Source of the DNA: Mycolicibacterium gadium | Lineage (GTDB): Bacteria > Actinomycetota > Actinomycetes > Mycobacteriales > Mycobacteriaceae | NCBI RefSeq assembly: GCF_010728925.1 | Contig: NZ_AP022608.1 | Location: 4,402,001-4,466,000 of the forward strand | Direction of reading: 5' to 3' | DNA length: 64,000 nucleotides | Shown: in pieces, positions 42,057-51,052 of the stretch | How the letters are laid out: each line of letters opens with the position of its first letter | How positions within the stretch are numbered: the stretch's first letter is position 1 | Translations under genes and position numbers: made by a program | The notes under the pieces: generated by a model | Told to the model about the DNA's origin: nothing | Seen by the model: the letters and a program-made list of their open reading frames with translations, nothing else | Databases searched by the model: none

Positions 42057-43655
42057 GTGAAGGCGCGGCATGTCGGCGTGCTGGCGTTACTTGCCGTCAG
42101 CGTGATGGTGCTCGTTTCCGATCTGCGACTGGCGTCGTCGCGCCCCGGCGGAGCCGGCGGCGATGCCATCGCAGGGCCGTACTCCTACCTGCTCGCCAGC
42201 TCCATCGATCTGGGGCCGTCGCACAACGACAACGCCCAGGTGACCCTTGCGCTGCACGGGCCGGCGCGCCCGGACGGCGTTTTCGATTGGGCGCACAGCC
42301 AGGGCCTGGACGTCAGGTGGAAGCCGGGGCAGGGCTGGGCGGTGCTCGAGGGCGCGGCGGAGAAGGTGGCCGACGCGTTCGACGTCGAGGTCCACGACTA
42401 CCGCGGTAAACGCGGTCAGGTGTTCTACGCATCGCCGCAGCAGCCCTCGATTCCCGAGGCGCTGACATCCGAGGTCGCCGAGCTGGGACGGATTCTGGGC
42501 TACCTGCCGCACCACACGTCGCAGACGCGGATGTTTCCGCTCGACGTGCCGGACAAGGGACTGAAGCCCAGCGCACTGTTGAACACCTACAACGCTTCGC
42601 GGCTGGCCGCCGACGGCTACACCGGCAAGGGCACCACGATCGTGTTCTTCGCCTTCGACGGTTTCGACCAGTCCGATCTGGACGCGTTCGCGACCACGTA
42701 CGGGCTGCCCCAGTTCACGCCGGAAGTCCTCGGTGGCGAGCTCGACGACCCCCGCGGCGAGACGACGATGGATCTCGAAGTCGCACACGCCGTGGCACCG
42801 GATGCGCGCAAGGTCGTGTTCAGCGCCCAGTCGACGATCTCCGGTGACGGCACGTTCGAGAAGATCGGCGAGTTGTTCGCCGAAGCCGATCGCCGTTATC
42901 CCGGCGCGATCTGGAGCTTTTCGATCGGTTGGGGTTGCGACAAACTCATCACCGCCGCCGATCTCGCACCGGCGCGGGAAGCGCTCGCGGCAGCGCAGGC
43001 CAACGGCACGACGGCGTTCAACGCCAGCGGCGATCTCGCCGGGCTGGAGTGCAAGGGCGGCGACGACTGGTCGTCACCGCCCGGCGACGCCGATATCGGG
43101 CTGGACTCGCTGGCGTCACTGCCGGAAATGACCGATGTCGGCGGCACGACGCTGTCCACCGACGCCGAGGGCAGGTGGCTTGCCGAGCAGGCCTGGTACG
43201 ACGTCCCGCTGTCGGTCGGCAGCGGCGGCGGGGTGTCCAACCTGTTCGAGCGCCCGGAATGGCAACGGGCCGTGATGCCCGACAGCGATCCCGAGCGCAG
43301 GCTGACGCCCGACGTCGCGGCCGTCGCCGACCCCTTCACCGGCGTGCGCATCATCTTCAAGGGAACCGAACTGGTCGGTGGCGGGACATCGCAGTCCGCG
43401 CCGATCTGGGCGGGGCTTGCCGCGGTGATGAACCAGTACCTGCTCGCCAACGGCGGTCAGCTGATCGGCGCCTTCAATCCGCTGCTCTACCGGATCGCCG
43501 AGGGGGCACCGCTGCCCGCGTTCCGTGACGTGACGCTCGGCGCCAACGCCGTCGCCGAGGCCGGACCGGGTTACGACCTCATCACCGGGCTCGGCACCCC
43601 AGATGTCGACAACCTCGTACGCAACCTGCTGATCCTCCAAGAGGCGGCCGAATGA
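42057..43655 (+). CDS. secreted S53-family (sedolisin/kumamolisin-like) serine protease
   Basis: Peptidase of 532 aa. An N-terminal hydrophobic segment (about residues 6-22) exports or anchors it; residues 40-155 are an activation prodomain of the Pro-kumamolisin type; the catalytic domain follows. Triad residues: E235 and D239 in GETTMDLEVAHAVAPDA, S445 in GGGTSQSAPIWAG; oxyanion D326 in NASGDLAG. A C-terminal calcium-site pattern (FRDVTLGAN, then GYDLITGLGTP) is present. Sedolisins are usually acid proteases that self-process. GTG 42057 follows TTGGA. Its stop overlaps the zinc-ribbon membrane gene by 4 nt. Confidence 0.9.
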   Translation: MKARHVGVLALLAVSVMVLVSDLRLASSRPGGAGGDAIAGPYSYLLASSIDLGPSHNDNAQVTLALHGPARPDGVFDWAHSQGLDVRWKPGQGWAVLEGAAEKVADAFDVEVHDYRGKRGQVFYASPQQPSIPEALTSEVAELGRILGYLPHHTSQTRMFPLDVPDKGLKPSALLNTYNASRLAADGYTGKGTTIVFFAFDGFDQSDLDAFATTYGLPQFTPEVLGGELDDPRGETTMDLEVAHAVAPDARKVVFSAQSTISGDGTFEKIGELFAEADRRYPGAIWSFSIGWGCDKLITAADLAPAREALAAAQANGTTAFNASGDLAGLECKGGDDWSSPPGDADIGLDSLASLPEMTDVGGTTLSTDAEGRWLAEQAWYDVPLSVGSGGGVSNLFERPEWQRAVMPDSDPERRLTPDVAAVADPFTGVRIIFKGTELVGGGTSQSAPIWAGLAAVMNQYLLANGGQLIGAFNPLLYRIAEGAPLPAFRDVTLGANAVAEAGPGYDLITGLGTPDVDNLVRNLLILQEAAE

Positions 43656-44848
43656 CGACTCCCGACGATTCCGTCCCGACAACGGAATGCCGCATCTGCA
43701 AGACCGACGTACCGGACGGCGAGTACTGCGGACTGTGCGGATGCCACCTGCAACCGCGGCCTGGCGAGGGCCCGGACTGGTTGCGCATCAAGAACTTCGG
43801 GGCGGCACCGAACGAGCACCTGCTGCAGCTGTCGTTGGCCAGTTCGCTGTTCCCCCAGGTGGCGCAGCGCTCGCGCACGGCGTTCCGGCTCGGTCTGGTG
43901 GTGCTGCTGGTGTGCCTCGTCGCATTCACACTGCTGCGTCTGCCCGCCGCCCTGATCACCGTCGGCACGCTGGGCCTGCCCGTGCTGTACCTCATCTATC
44001 TCCGCGAGTCGGATGCCTTCCGCGACTTCCCCGTCAGCACACTGGTGCTCACCGCGGTGCTCGGTATTGGATTCGGGGTGGGATGGGTCCTGCTGACGGG
44101 TGCGATGGTCGCCCGCTCGTATGAGGTCGGTCTGGGTTCCGCCATCACCGGCATGCGGATGCTCCGCGTAGGTATCGGCATCCCGGTGGGCGGGGTGATC
44201 CTGATGCTGATGCCGGCGGTGATCGTGAGGGTGTTCCGACCGTCCTCACGAGAGGCATTGGACGGCTTCAGGATCGGTATGCTGGGCGCCTTCGCCTTCA
44301 TGGCCGCGGCGGCGATGACGCGGTCGATACCGCTGTTCGGGACCGGGGCCATCAGCAAGCGCCCACTGGAGAGCCTGCTCGTCGAGGCGGGCATCAGGGG
44401 CATCTCGATACCGTTGATCACCGCGGCCGCTGGCGGATTGATCGGTGCCGCACTGTGGTTCACCCGCCCGGCAAGTAAGAAAGATCAACACCCCGGCATG
44501 GTGCGACTGGTTCTCGTCGGCCTCGCGGCGGCGATCCTCGCCGTCTATCTCGCGCTGGGCCTGATCGACGTGGCCCGTGTCCCGCAGTTGTTGATGCTGG
44601 TGCTCTATCTGGCACAGGCGCTGGTCGCCATGCTGGTGTTGCGCATCGGTTTGCATCTGGCGCTGCTGCACGAGGTGCACGACGAGATCCATTCGGATGA
44701 GCCGCTGCTGTGTACGCACTGCGGACATGTGGTGCCGGACATGGCTTTCTGCCCCGCGTGCGGGGTGGCGACGCGGGCATCGTCACGGTCGTCACGCGAA
44801 GACCGGCGCGACGCCCGTCCGGTGCGTGAAGGTCCCGACACAGCGTGA
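43652..44848 (+). CDS. polytopic membrane protein with zinc-ribbon termini
   Basis: Membrane protein of 398 aa. The N-terminus has CRICKTDVPDGEYCGLCG (residues 13-30) and the C-terminus CTHCGHVVPDMAFCPACG (about 353-370), each a four-Cys zinc ribbon; between them are about eight to nine TM helices starting near residue 80. I know of similar proteins only as uncharacterised. Its position, coupled to the S53 protease (4-nt overlap) and to the next gene (GTGA), suggests a role in that pathway, perhaps regulating or transporting for the protease. Confidence 0.75.
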   Translation: MTTPDDSVPTTECRICKTDVPDGEYCGLCGCHLQPRPGEGPDWLRIKNFGAAPNEHLLQLSLASSLFPQVAQRSRTAFRLGLVVLLVCLVAFTLLRLPAALITVGTLGLPVLYLIYLRESDAFRDFPVSTLVLTAVLGIGFGVGWVLLTGAMVARSYEVGLGSAITGMRMLRVGIGIPVGGVILMLMPAVIVRVFRPSSREALDGFRIGMLGAFAFMAAAAMTRSIPLFGTGAISKRPLESLLVEAGIRGISIPLITAAAGGLIGAALWFTRPASKKDQHPGMVRLVLVGLAAAILAVYLALGLIDVARVPQLLMLVLYLAQALVAMLVLRIGLHLALLHEVHDEIHSDEPLLCTHCGHVVPDMAFCPACGVATRASSRSSREDRRDARPVREGPDTA

Positions 44849-45576
44849 CCACGACGACGACGGAATTCTTTCCCGGATACGCGGTTCCGGCGGGCACCTA
44901 CGAGGCGCCCCCGCCGCGTCGCACGTCGCGCACACGGTTGGTGCTCATATGGCTCGCCGCCATCGCCGTCGTGGCGGGGGCGCTGGTCGGGCTGTCGGCG
45001 ATGATCAGCAAGCCCCCCGCGCGCTACATGTGCCCGCCGGAGTGCGGCAGGCCGCCGACGGGTACGCCGGTCACGATAAACCCGCGCTTCACCGCGGTCG
45101 ACGGCACGTTTTCGGTGTCGCATCCCGCTCCCAGTTCGGCTTACCGCATCACCACCGAGCCGAACAAGGTGATCGCCGAGTTCCTTGGCGGTGATGGCGG
45201 CAGCATGCAGTTCTTCAGTGTTCCCGTCGCCGGTCGGTCACCTGAGCAGATCGCTGAAGAACTGTTGAGCAAGAGGTTTCCCGATACCCGGACCGCGTAC
45301 GAGATTCCCAATGCGATGGTCGGCTACCAGCGCGGCTTCGGCCAGGTCGTCGACTGGTGGCCGCAGGGCGCCAACAGCAATTACCAGCGGATGCGGGTGC
45401 TGATCATGGTCGCCATCAAGAACGATCTCGCCCTCGTGGCCTCCGCGGTGGGGCCCTATCACGAATTCGGACCCGACTTCGGGTTCGGCAAGCCCTCCGG
45501 TGCCAACACCCAAATCGCCTTGGATATGGGCAAATACGTCAACAGCTTCAGCTGGCAGGGCGACCCGCCGCGCTAG
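44845..45576 (+). CDS. membrane-anchored extracytoplasmic protein of S53 cluster
   Basis: Protein of 243 aa: a short Thr-rich cytoplasmic start, one TM (about residues 32-54), a Cys pair (RYMCPPECGRPP) just outside the membrane, and an extracytoplasmic alpha/beta domain (FTAVDGTFSVSHPAPSSAYR to the end) of a type seen in several mycobacterial membrane proteins of unknown function. The GTG start overlaps the previous stop. The 3' end overlaps the convergent small membrane gene by 4 nt. Last gene of the cluster. Confidence 0.75.
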   Translation: MTTTTTEFFPGYAVPAGTYEAPPPRRTSRTRLVLIWLAAIAVVAGALVGLSAMISKPPARYMCPPECGRPPTGTPVTINPRFTAVDGTFSVSHPAPSSAYRITTEPNKVIAEFLGGDGGSMQFFSVPVAGRSPEQIAEELLSKRFPDTRTAYEIPNAMVGYQRGFGQVVDWWPQGANSNYQRMRVLIMVAIKNDLALVASAVGPYHEFGPDFGFGKPSGANTQIALDMGKYVNSFSWQGDPPR

Positions 45577-45794
45577 TGGGTGGACGCCGTCGTCCGATGG
45601 GACGCCACTGTCCCGTGGTGTGGTGTGACGCCGGAGAACATGAACTGCCACGCCGCCAGCAGTGCGACCGTTGCGAGTACCAGCGTGGTGGCCAGGTGCG
45701 CGAGCAGCTGCCTGGCGGTCGTGGCGTTCAAGACCGAACGCGGGTGCACGGAGCGTCCGGTGAGCGGGCGAGCGTGCGCGCAATTTTCTGCCAT
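45573..45794 (-). CDS. small single-TM protein downstream of ECF sigma gene
   Basis: Frame of 73 aa beginning 2 bp after the sigma stop. Basic N-terminus, one TM (LLAHLATTLVLATVALLAAW, about residues 31-50) and a short outside tail with several His and Thr. This is where an anti-sigma factor normally lies, and one TM with an N-terminal cytoplasmic part would fit, but the zinc-binding HxxxCxxC motif is absent and the soluble part is too short for a known anti-sigma domain. Could be a new small regulator or a non-coding frame. Confidence 0.45.
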   Translation of the reverse strand: MAENCAHARPLTGRSVHPRSVLNATTARQLLAHLATTLVLATVALLAAWQFMFSGVTPHHGTVASHRTTASTH

Positions 45795-45796
45795 CC

Positions 45797-46378
45797 CTAC
45801 GCAGCCTGGTCCAGGCTGTAGCCCCTGGCCTTGGCGACCTCGGACAGCAGGCCGCGCAGCCGATGCCGCGCGCGGTGGACGCGCGTCATGACGGTCCCGG
45901 CCGGTGCGTCGGTGATCTCGGCGATCTCATTGATGCGCAGACCGACCACGTCGGCGTAATACAGCGCGGTGCGCAGCTTCTCGGGCAGCTGACGCATCGC
46001 GGTCTGGATGTCGTCGTCGCCGATGAGGTCGAGTACCTCATCCTCGGCGGACTTCAGGCCGCCCGAGGAGTGGCGGGCCTGGGCCATGAGCTGTCCGTCG
46101 GTGAATTCGTCGGTCAGCCACTGGGCTGGGCGTCGTTGTTGCTTCCGGTACGAACTGATATGGCTGTTGAGCAAGATCCGGTACAGCCAGCCGCCGAGAT
46201 TCGTGCCGTCGCGGAAGCCGTGGAAACCGGCGAACGCTTTGGCGGCCGTCTCCTGGAGCAGGTCCTCGGCATCGGCTGGATCGCGTGTCAACTTCAACGC
46301 GTGGCGGTAGAAGTCGTGGATCAGTGGTAGTGCGTCCCGCTCGAAGCGGGCGGTCAGCAGCGCATCGGTTTCAGGCAC
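45797..46378 (-). CDS. ECF RNA polymerase sigma factor
   Basis: Sigma factor of 193 aa related to the SigH/SigE/SigR-like group. Region 2: [20 protein letters not shown] then [20 protein letters not shown] (about residues 28-85). Region 4: [20 protein letters not shown], then [20 protein letters not shown] (about 133-172). GTG 46378 is chosen because the frame upstream overlaps the divergent YdcF promoter and gene; GTG at about 46420 is an alternative. It is followed by a small one-TM ORF and not by a zinc anti-sigma gene. Confidence 0.88.
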   Translation of the reverse strand: MPETDALLTARFERDALPLIHDFYRHALKLTRDPADAEDLLQETAAKAFAGFHGFRDGTNLGGWLYRILLNSHISSYRKQQRRPAQWLTDEFTDGQLMAQARHSSGGLKSAEDEVLDLIGDDDIQTAMRQLPEKLRTALYYADVVGLRINEIAEITDAPAGTVMTRVHRARHRLRGLLSEVAKARGYSLDQAA

Positions 46379-46487
46379 GTATGGGACTTTTCCGTTCCAG
46401 CGACGCAGCGTCTGCACGGCTGGCACCCATCCGAGGTCCGAAAATCGGAATGCCTGACTACCGGTTAGCCCCCATAGGATCACCAAA

Positions 46488-47099
46488 GTGACGGGCAGGC
46501 GGGGCACGCGATTCTCCCGCAGCGCCGGACGGACCATCGCGATCGCCCTGGCGCTGTTTCTGGCGGGCGTCATCGGCCTGGCGGCAGATATCGTCGCGTT
46601 CAGCGGGCGATCCGACGCTTCGCAGGCCGATGCAGCCGTTGTCCTGGGTGCGGCCGTCGACGACGATGCACCGTCGCCGGTATTCTCCGAACGTCTGCGG
46701 CACGCGGCCGAGCTCTTCGACTCAGGACAGGTCAAGTGGATCGTCGTGACGGGCGGTGTCGGGCAGGGCGACACGCTCGCCGAATCCGAGGCCGGCAGCG
46801 CATGGCTGATCGGCTCCGGGATTCCGGCCGATCGCATCCTCGTCGAGACGCAGTCCCGCACCACCAAGCAAAATCTGGTCTTCGTCCGGCCGCTGCTTTC
46901 CGAACACGACATCAATCGCGTGCTGATCGTCAGCGATCCGTTGCACATGCGCCGCGCGATGCGGATGGCCGACGACCTGCGCCTTGATGCGCACCCCTCG
47001 CCCACGCCGACCAGTCGCTTCCAAACCCTCGGCACGCAGCTCCCGATGCTGTTGCGCGAGATGTACTTCAGCGTGCATTACTACGCGACGCGTCAATGA
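46488..47099 (+). CDS. YdcF/SanA-like DUF218 membrane protein
   Basis: Protein of 203 aa with one N-terminal TM (about residues 16-38) and a DUF218 domain: [64 protein letters not shown] (about residues 120-129) and a late [17 protein letters not shown] (about 145-161), all hallmarks. SanA-type proteins influence envelope permeability in enterobacteria; the molecular activity is uncertain. GTG start. The stop is 1 bp from the convergent fusA2 stop. Confidence 0.87.
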   Translation: MTGRRGTRFSRSAGRTIAIALALFLAGVIGLAADIVAFSGRSDASQADAAVVLGAAVDDDAPSPVFSERLRHAAELFDSGQVKWIVVTGGVGQGDTLAESEAGSAWLIGSGIPADRILVETQSRTTKQNLVFVRPLLSEHDINRVLIVSDPLHMRRAMRMADDLRLDAHPSPTPTSRFQTLGTQLPMLLREMYFSVHYYATRQ

Positions 47100-47100
47100 G

Positions 47101-49314
47101 CTATACCGACGCCCGCACCTTGGCCGCCGCCTGCTCCGGCATGGGCTCATAGCGAGCGAAGGATCGCGTGAAGGATCCGGCGCCGTGCGCGAGCGATCGA
47201 AGGTCGATCGCGTACCGCGTCAACTCGACCTCGGGGATCTCGGCCTTCACGACGGTGCGGTCCTCGCCGACCTTGTCCGTCCCCACCACCCGACCGCGCC
47301 GGCCGGCCAGGTCACTCATCACGGCGCCGACGAAATCGTCGGGCACCACGACCGAGACCTCGTCGACCGGTTCGAGCAGGTTCACCTTGGTCGCCGAAGC
47401 CGCCTCACGCAGCGCCAGCCCACCTGCCATCTGGAACGCGAAGTCGGAAGAGTCGACGCTGTGCGCTTTTCCGTCGAACAGCGTCACCCTGATGTCGACG
47501 ACCGGATAGCCCGAGCCCGCCCCGTTGAGAAGGCCCTTCTCCATCTGAGCGCGCACACCCTTTTCCACGCTCGGAATGAACTGGCGTGGAACGGAACCGC
47601 CGACGACCTTGTCGACGAACTCGAAACCAGACCCTTCCGGCAGCGGCTCCACCTCGATGTCGCATACCGCGAACTGGCCGTGGCCGCCGGACTGCTTGAC
47701 GTGCCGTCCATGTCCTTTGGCCTTGCCGGCCAGTGTTTCTCGCAGCGGGACCCGTAGCTCGACGGTGTCGACGGCGACGCCGTAGCGGCGTGCCAGCGCG
47801 TCGAGCACCACACCGGAATGCGCCTCGCCCATGGTCCACAACACGATCTGATGTGTCTCGGGGTTCTGTTCGATGCGCAGCGTCGGATCCTCGGCCGCAA
47901 GCCGCTGCAATCCGACCGCAAGCTTGTCCTCGTCGGTCTTGGCGTGTGGCTGAATAGCCATGGGCAGCAACGGTTCTGGCATAGTCCATGGTTTGAGCAC
48001 CAACGGTTCCGCCTTCGCGGACAGCGTGTCGCCGGTCTCGGCGCGCGACAACCGTCCGATGGCGCAGATGTCACCGGCCACCACCTGCGGTGCGGGCCGC
48101 TGTTGCTTGCCGAGTGGGAATGACAGCGTGCCGATGCGCTCGTCCTCGTCATGGTCGGCGTGGCCGGCCGTCCAACGGGGGTCGCCGTGGCCGGGGGAGG
48201 AGCCGTTGGCGCCGTAGAACGACGAGAAGTGGCCGGACACATGCACCGTCGCGTCGGGGGAGATGGTCCCGGAGAACACCCGCACCAGGCTGACGCGGCC
48301 CAGATACGGGTCCGACGTGGTCTTGACGACCTCGGCGAGGAGGGGGCCGGCCGGATCACAAGGCAAGCTGTTGCGGGACTTGCCCTGCGGAGTGAACACC
48401 TCGGGGAGCTGGTGTTCGGGCGGGGACGGGAACCCGCTGGTGATGACCTCCAGCAATTCGTGGGTGCCCACGCCGGTGGTGCTGCACACGGGGATGACCG
48501 GAAAGAACGACCCCCGCGCGACGGCCTTCTCGAGATCGTCGATCAACACCGACTGATCGATCTCCTCGCCGCCGAGATAACGCTCCATGAGCGTCTCGTC
48601 CTCGGACTCCTCGATGATTCCCTCGATCAGGCTGCCGCGCATCTCGTCGATCGCGTTGTTGTACGAGGTGTCGGGTTCGTGGGACGCGGTGCGCTTGCCG
48701 TCGGCGTATTCGAAGTGGGTCTGCGAGAGCAATCCGATGAGCCCTGTGCAGGCCCCGCCGCCGGGGCTCGAGCCGGAGTCGGCAGGAAGGTACAACGGCA
48801 GCACCTTGTCGCCAAACGCCTGCTGCGCCGCCGTCAGCGCGTTGTCGTAACTCGCGCGGGCGTGGTCGAGTTTGGTGATGAGCACGGCCCTCGGCATCCC
48901 GACCTGGTTGCACTCCAGCCACAGCGACTTGGTCGGCTGGTCGATCTCCTCGTTGGATGCGATGACGAACAGCGCGCAGTCTGCGGCTCGCAGTCCGGCG
49001 CGCAGTTCGCCGACGAAGTCGGCGTAGCCGGGCGTGTCGATCAGGTTGACCTTGACGCCGTCGTGCTCCAGTGACGCCAGGGCGAGTCCGACCGAGCGCT
49101 GCTGCGAGATCTCCGCCTCGTCGCAATCGCAGACGGTGGTCCCGTCGACGACCGATCCCGGTCTGTTGAGTACTCCGGCGGCGACCAGTAACGCCTCGAC
49201 GAGTGTTGTCTTGCCGCCACCCGATGGGCCCACCAGCACCACGTTGCGGATGGCGGCCGGACTGTCCGCGGTGGGGGCAGCTCCGGCTTGGGAAGTTGTC
49301 GTCTTGTCGGCCAT
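47101..49314 (-). CDS. fusA2: elongation factor G-like protein EF-G2
   Basis: Translational GTPase paralogue of 737 aa matching mycobacterial FusA2 (Rv0120c type). G1 GPSGGGKT at residues 29-36, G3 DTPGYADFVG near 96, G4 TKLD (instead of NKxD) near 146; domains II to V follow with the usual EF-G layout, domain IV containing KQSGGHGQFAVCDIEVEPL. The changed G4 and lack of some translocation residues explain why EF-G2 does not replace EF-G; its role is open. GGAGG lies 8 nt before the ATG. The F420-type PPOX gene lies upstream, as in M. tuberculosis. Confidence 0.93.
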   Translation of the reverse strand: MADKTTTSQAGAAPTADSPAAIRNVVLVGPSGGGKTTLVEALLVAAGVLNRPGSVVDGTTVCDCDEAEISQQRSVGLALASLEHDGVKVNLIDTPGYADFVGELRAGLRAADCALFVIASNEEIDQPTKSLWLECNQVGMPRAVLITKLDHARASYDNALTAAQQAFGDKVLPLYLPADSGSSPGGGACTGLIGLLSQTHFEYADGKRTASHEPDTSYNNAIDEMRGSLIEGIIEESEDETLMERYLGGEEIDQSVLIDDLEKAVARGSFFPVIPVCSTTGVGTHELLEVITSGFPSPPEHQLPEVFTPQGKSRNSLPCDPAGPLLAEVVKTTSDPYLGRVSLVRVFSGTISPDATVHVSGHFSSFYGANGSSPGHGDPRWTAGHADHDEDERIGTLSFPLGKQQRPAPQVVAGDICAIGRLSRAETGDTLSAKAEPLVLKPWTMPEPLLPMAIQPHAKTDEDKLAVGLQRLAAEDPTLRIEQNPETHQIVLWTMGEAHSGVVLDALARRYGVAVDTVELRVPLRETLAGKAKGHGRHVKQSGGHGQFAVCDIEVEPLPEGSGFEFVDKVVGGSVPRQFIPSVEKGVRAQMEKGLLNGAGSGYPVVDIRVTLFDGKAHSVDSSDFAFQMAGGLALREAASATKVNLLEPVDEVSVVVPDDFVGAVMSDLAGRRGRVVGTDKVGEDRTVVKAEIPEVELTRYAIDLRSLAHGAGSFTRSFARYEPMPEQAAAKVRASV

Positions 49315-49423
49315 GACGTTCCTCCAGGTTCGTTAAACCAGAATTCTCCGAACCGTCACCGAGCACAAGGGAATCACCCAACTAGTGGGGTGTGGCCTGA
49401 GAGCGTCCGACGGAGGTGGCGGG

Positions 49424-49843
49424 TCACGCCTGCCACGCCGACCACCGCCCGACGGTGATCGTGACCACGGGACCGTCGAGCGCAAGCCTTTGGTACTGAA
49501 GGTATTTGCGCCGCAGCAGCGCATATCCGCTCGCCATCTCGTCACCGCTGTGGTGGATCTCGGCGACGCCGTCGGCCCGCACCCACCACAGCTTGGTCCA
49601 GTCCTCGTCGTAGTTGTCGACGAGCACGCTCACCCGGGGGTTGGCCTCGATGTTGGTCAGCCGCTGCAACCGTTTGGTGGACTTACGCTTGGCATCGACG
49701 GCGGTGTAGATGACTGGTTGTTCGCGGTCGGTGTTGACCGCGAACACCACGGGCACGACGTGTGGCGCGCCGTCCGGCCCGACGGTGGCGAGCATCGCGA
49801 CGGGCGATTGCGCGAACAAGGCCGCAGCGTCGATTTCGGCCAT
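49424..49843 (-). CDS. PPOX-class F420-dependent flavin/deazaflavin-binding protein (Rv0121c type)
   Basis: Split-barrel protein of 139 aa. [20 protein letters not shown] (residues 13-32) and [20 protein letters not shown] (about 45-64), with [20 protein letters not shown] and VRADGVAEI following, fit the F420-binding TIGR03668-like subgroup. These proteins bind the deazaflavin F420 and reduce or store it. Order with fusA2 is the same as Rv0120c-Rv0121c. The MarR gene upstream ends 10 bp away on the same strand. Confidence 0.85.
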   Translation of the reverse strand: MAEIDAAALFAQSPVAMLATVGPDGAPHVVPVVFAVNTDREQPVIYTAVDAKRKSTKRLQRLTNIEANPRVSVLVDNYDEDWTKLWWVRADGVAEIHHSGDEMASGYALLRRKYLQYQRLALDGPVVTITVGRWSAWQA

Positions 49844-49853
49844 GGGATTCAGA

Positions 49854-50312
49854 CTATGCCGAACCCTCGATGCATGCCTGCGTGGTCGGAAGCACCTCGG
49901 CGCAGCTGCTCGCGGTCGCCCGTGCGAGAAGCGCGTACAGATCGTGCTGCTCCGAATCGCTCAGCGGGGCGAGCACCCGCTGTTCGACGACGGAGAGCAC
50001 CTTCTCGATCTCGGTGAGCTTGCGTGTGCCCGCCGCGGTCAGCGCCACGGTGTGCCGCCGCCGATCCTCGGCGGAGCGCCTGCGCTCGATCAGGTCCCCG
50101 GACTCGAGTTCGTTCAGCAGGCCCACCACGTTCGTCGCGTCGATTCCGAGCATCGCGGTCAGGTCGGACTGATTCTGTTCACCGAGGTCGCGCAGCAGGG
50201 TCAGGGCGACGACGTGCCGCGCGCGCAGACCAAAGGCGACCAACTCCACTTCGGCCTCGGTCTGCATCCGCCGCGCCAGGTGCACGAGCAGCGGCGCGGA
50301 CAGTTCTGGCAC
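49854..50312 (-). CDS. MarR-family regulator divergent from azoreductase
   Basis: Winged-helix regulator of 152 aa. [23 protein letters not shown] and [20 protein letters not shown] (about residues 46-85), wing [13 protein letters not shown]. Two Cys near the C-terminus ([13 protein letters not shown]) could sense redox or electrophiles, but this is inference. GTG 50312. The divergent gap to azoR holds a 31-bp near-perfect inverted repeat, the likely operator for both genes. Confidence 0.87.
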   Translation of the reverse strand: MPELSAPLLVHLARRMQTEAEVELVAFGLRARHVVALTLLRDLGEQNQSDLTAMLGIDATNVVGLLNELESGDLIERRRSAEDRRRHTVALTAAGTRKLTEIEKVLSVVEQRVLAPLSDSEQHDLYALLARATASSCAEVLPTTQACIEGSA

Positions 50313-50351
50313 GTCATCAGCCTACGGGATTACGCCGATGATCAATTTGGT

Positions 50352-50382
50352 ATAGATAGCTTGTACTACACAAACTATCTAT
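50352..50382. promoter_or_regulatory. near-perfect 13-bp inverted repeat, MarR operator
   Basis: Arms ATAGATAGCTTGT (50352-50364) and ACAAACTATCTAT (50370-50382) pair at 12 of 13 positions around ACTAC. It is AT-rich, lies midway between the divergent MarR gene and azoR, and ends just before the azoR ribosome binding site (AAGGAGG, 50384-50390). The strongest operator candidate in the window. Confidence 0.75.
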
Positions 50383-50395
50383 GAAGGAGGCACTG

Positions 50396-50992
50396 ATGAA
50401 CCAGTTGCTGCACATCGACTCCTCGGTCCAGGGCGATCAGTCCGTCAGCCGGCGGCTCACCGCTCGTGCCGTCCAGCGGTGGCGCGACGCCCACCCGCAG
50501 GGCTCTGTCGTGTATCGCGACCTGGCGAAAGACCCGATTCCGCACCTCGGGGACGCGACCTCGCCGGCGCTGACCGCCGAACTCATCGGCGAGATCAAGC
50601 GTGCCGACACGGTTGTGCTCGGACTTGCGCTGTACAACTTCGGCCCGCCGAGCACGGTCAAGGCCTGGGTGGACCACATCGTCGCGCCCGGGTTGTCGAT
50701 TGACGCCGAAACGGGGGCAGGACTGCTCGGCGACACCGAGTTCGTGGTGCTCGAAAGTCGCGGCGGCGGCTACGGTCCGGGAACACCCCGAGAGGGTTGG
50801 GATCACGCTGAATCTTGGTTGCCCCATGCGGTGTCGATGACGGGCCTGTCGCCTCGCTTGATCGTCGCCGAACTGACGATGGCGGATGTCAATCCTGCGA
50901 TGGCTGAGCTCAAACCGCTTGCGGCCGCGAGCCTGAACCGGGCCTTCGAGGCAATCGACGCACTGTGGGAAGTCGGTGAGAACGCTGCCTGA
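50396..50992 (+). CDS. azoR: FMN-dependent NADH:quinone/azo oxidoreductase (AzoR type)
   Basis: Flavodoxin-fold quinone reductase of 198 aa. LLHIDSSVQGDQSVSRRLTA (residues 4-23) binds the FMN phosphate, LYNFGPPSTVKAWVDHIVAPG (about 84-104) and SRGGGYG (about 122-128) complete the FMN pocket. It would detoxify quinones and azo compounds by two-electron reduction. ATG 50396 is set by AAGGAGG five nt upstream; an earlier in-frame ATG lies inside the operator. Divergent MarR and operator indicate induction by quinones or similar electrophiles. Confidence 0.9.
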   Translation: MNQLLHIDSSVQGDQSVSRRLTARAVQRWRDAHPQGSVVYRDLAKDPIPHLGDATSPALTAELIGEIKRADTVVLGLALYNFGPPSTVKAWVDHIVAPGLSIDAETGAGLLGDTEFVVLESRGGGYGPGTPREGWDHAESWLPHAVSMTGLSPRLIVAELTMADVNPAMAELKPLAAASLNRAFEAIDALWEVGENAA

Positions 50993-51052
50993 GGCCCAGT
51001 TGGTGCGCCACGGCGAACTGCCCGCGGGCATCAACGCTGGGTGATTCCGCTG

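Noticed and set aside
51019..51030. TGCCCGCGGGCA palindrome between azoR and the convergent gene
   Set aside because: Perfect but only 12 bp, GC-only palindromes of this size are frequent by chance in this genome; no loop for a terminator.
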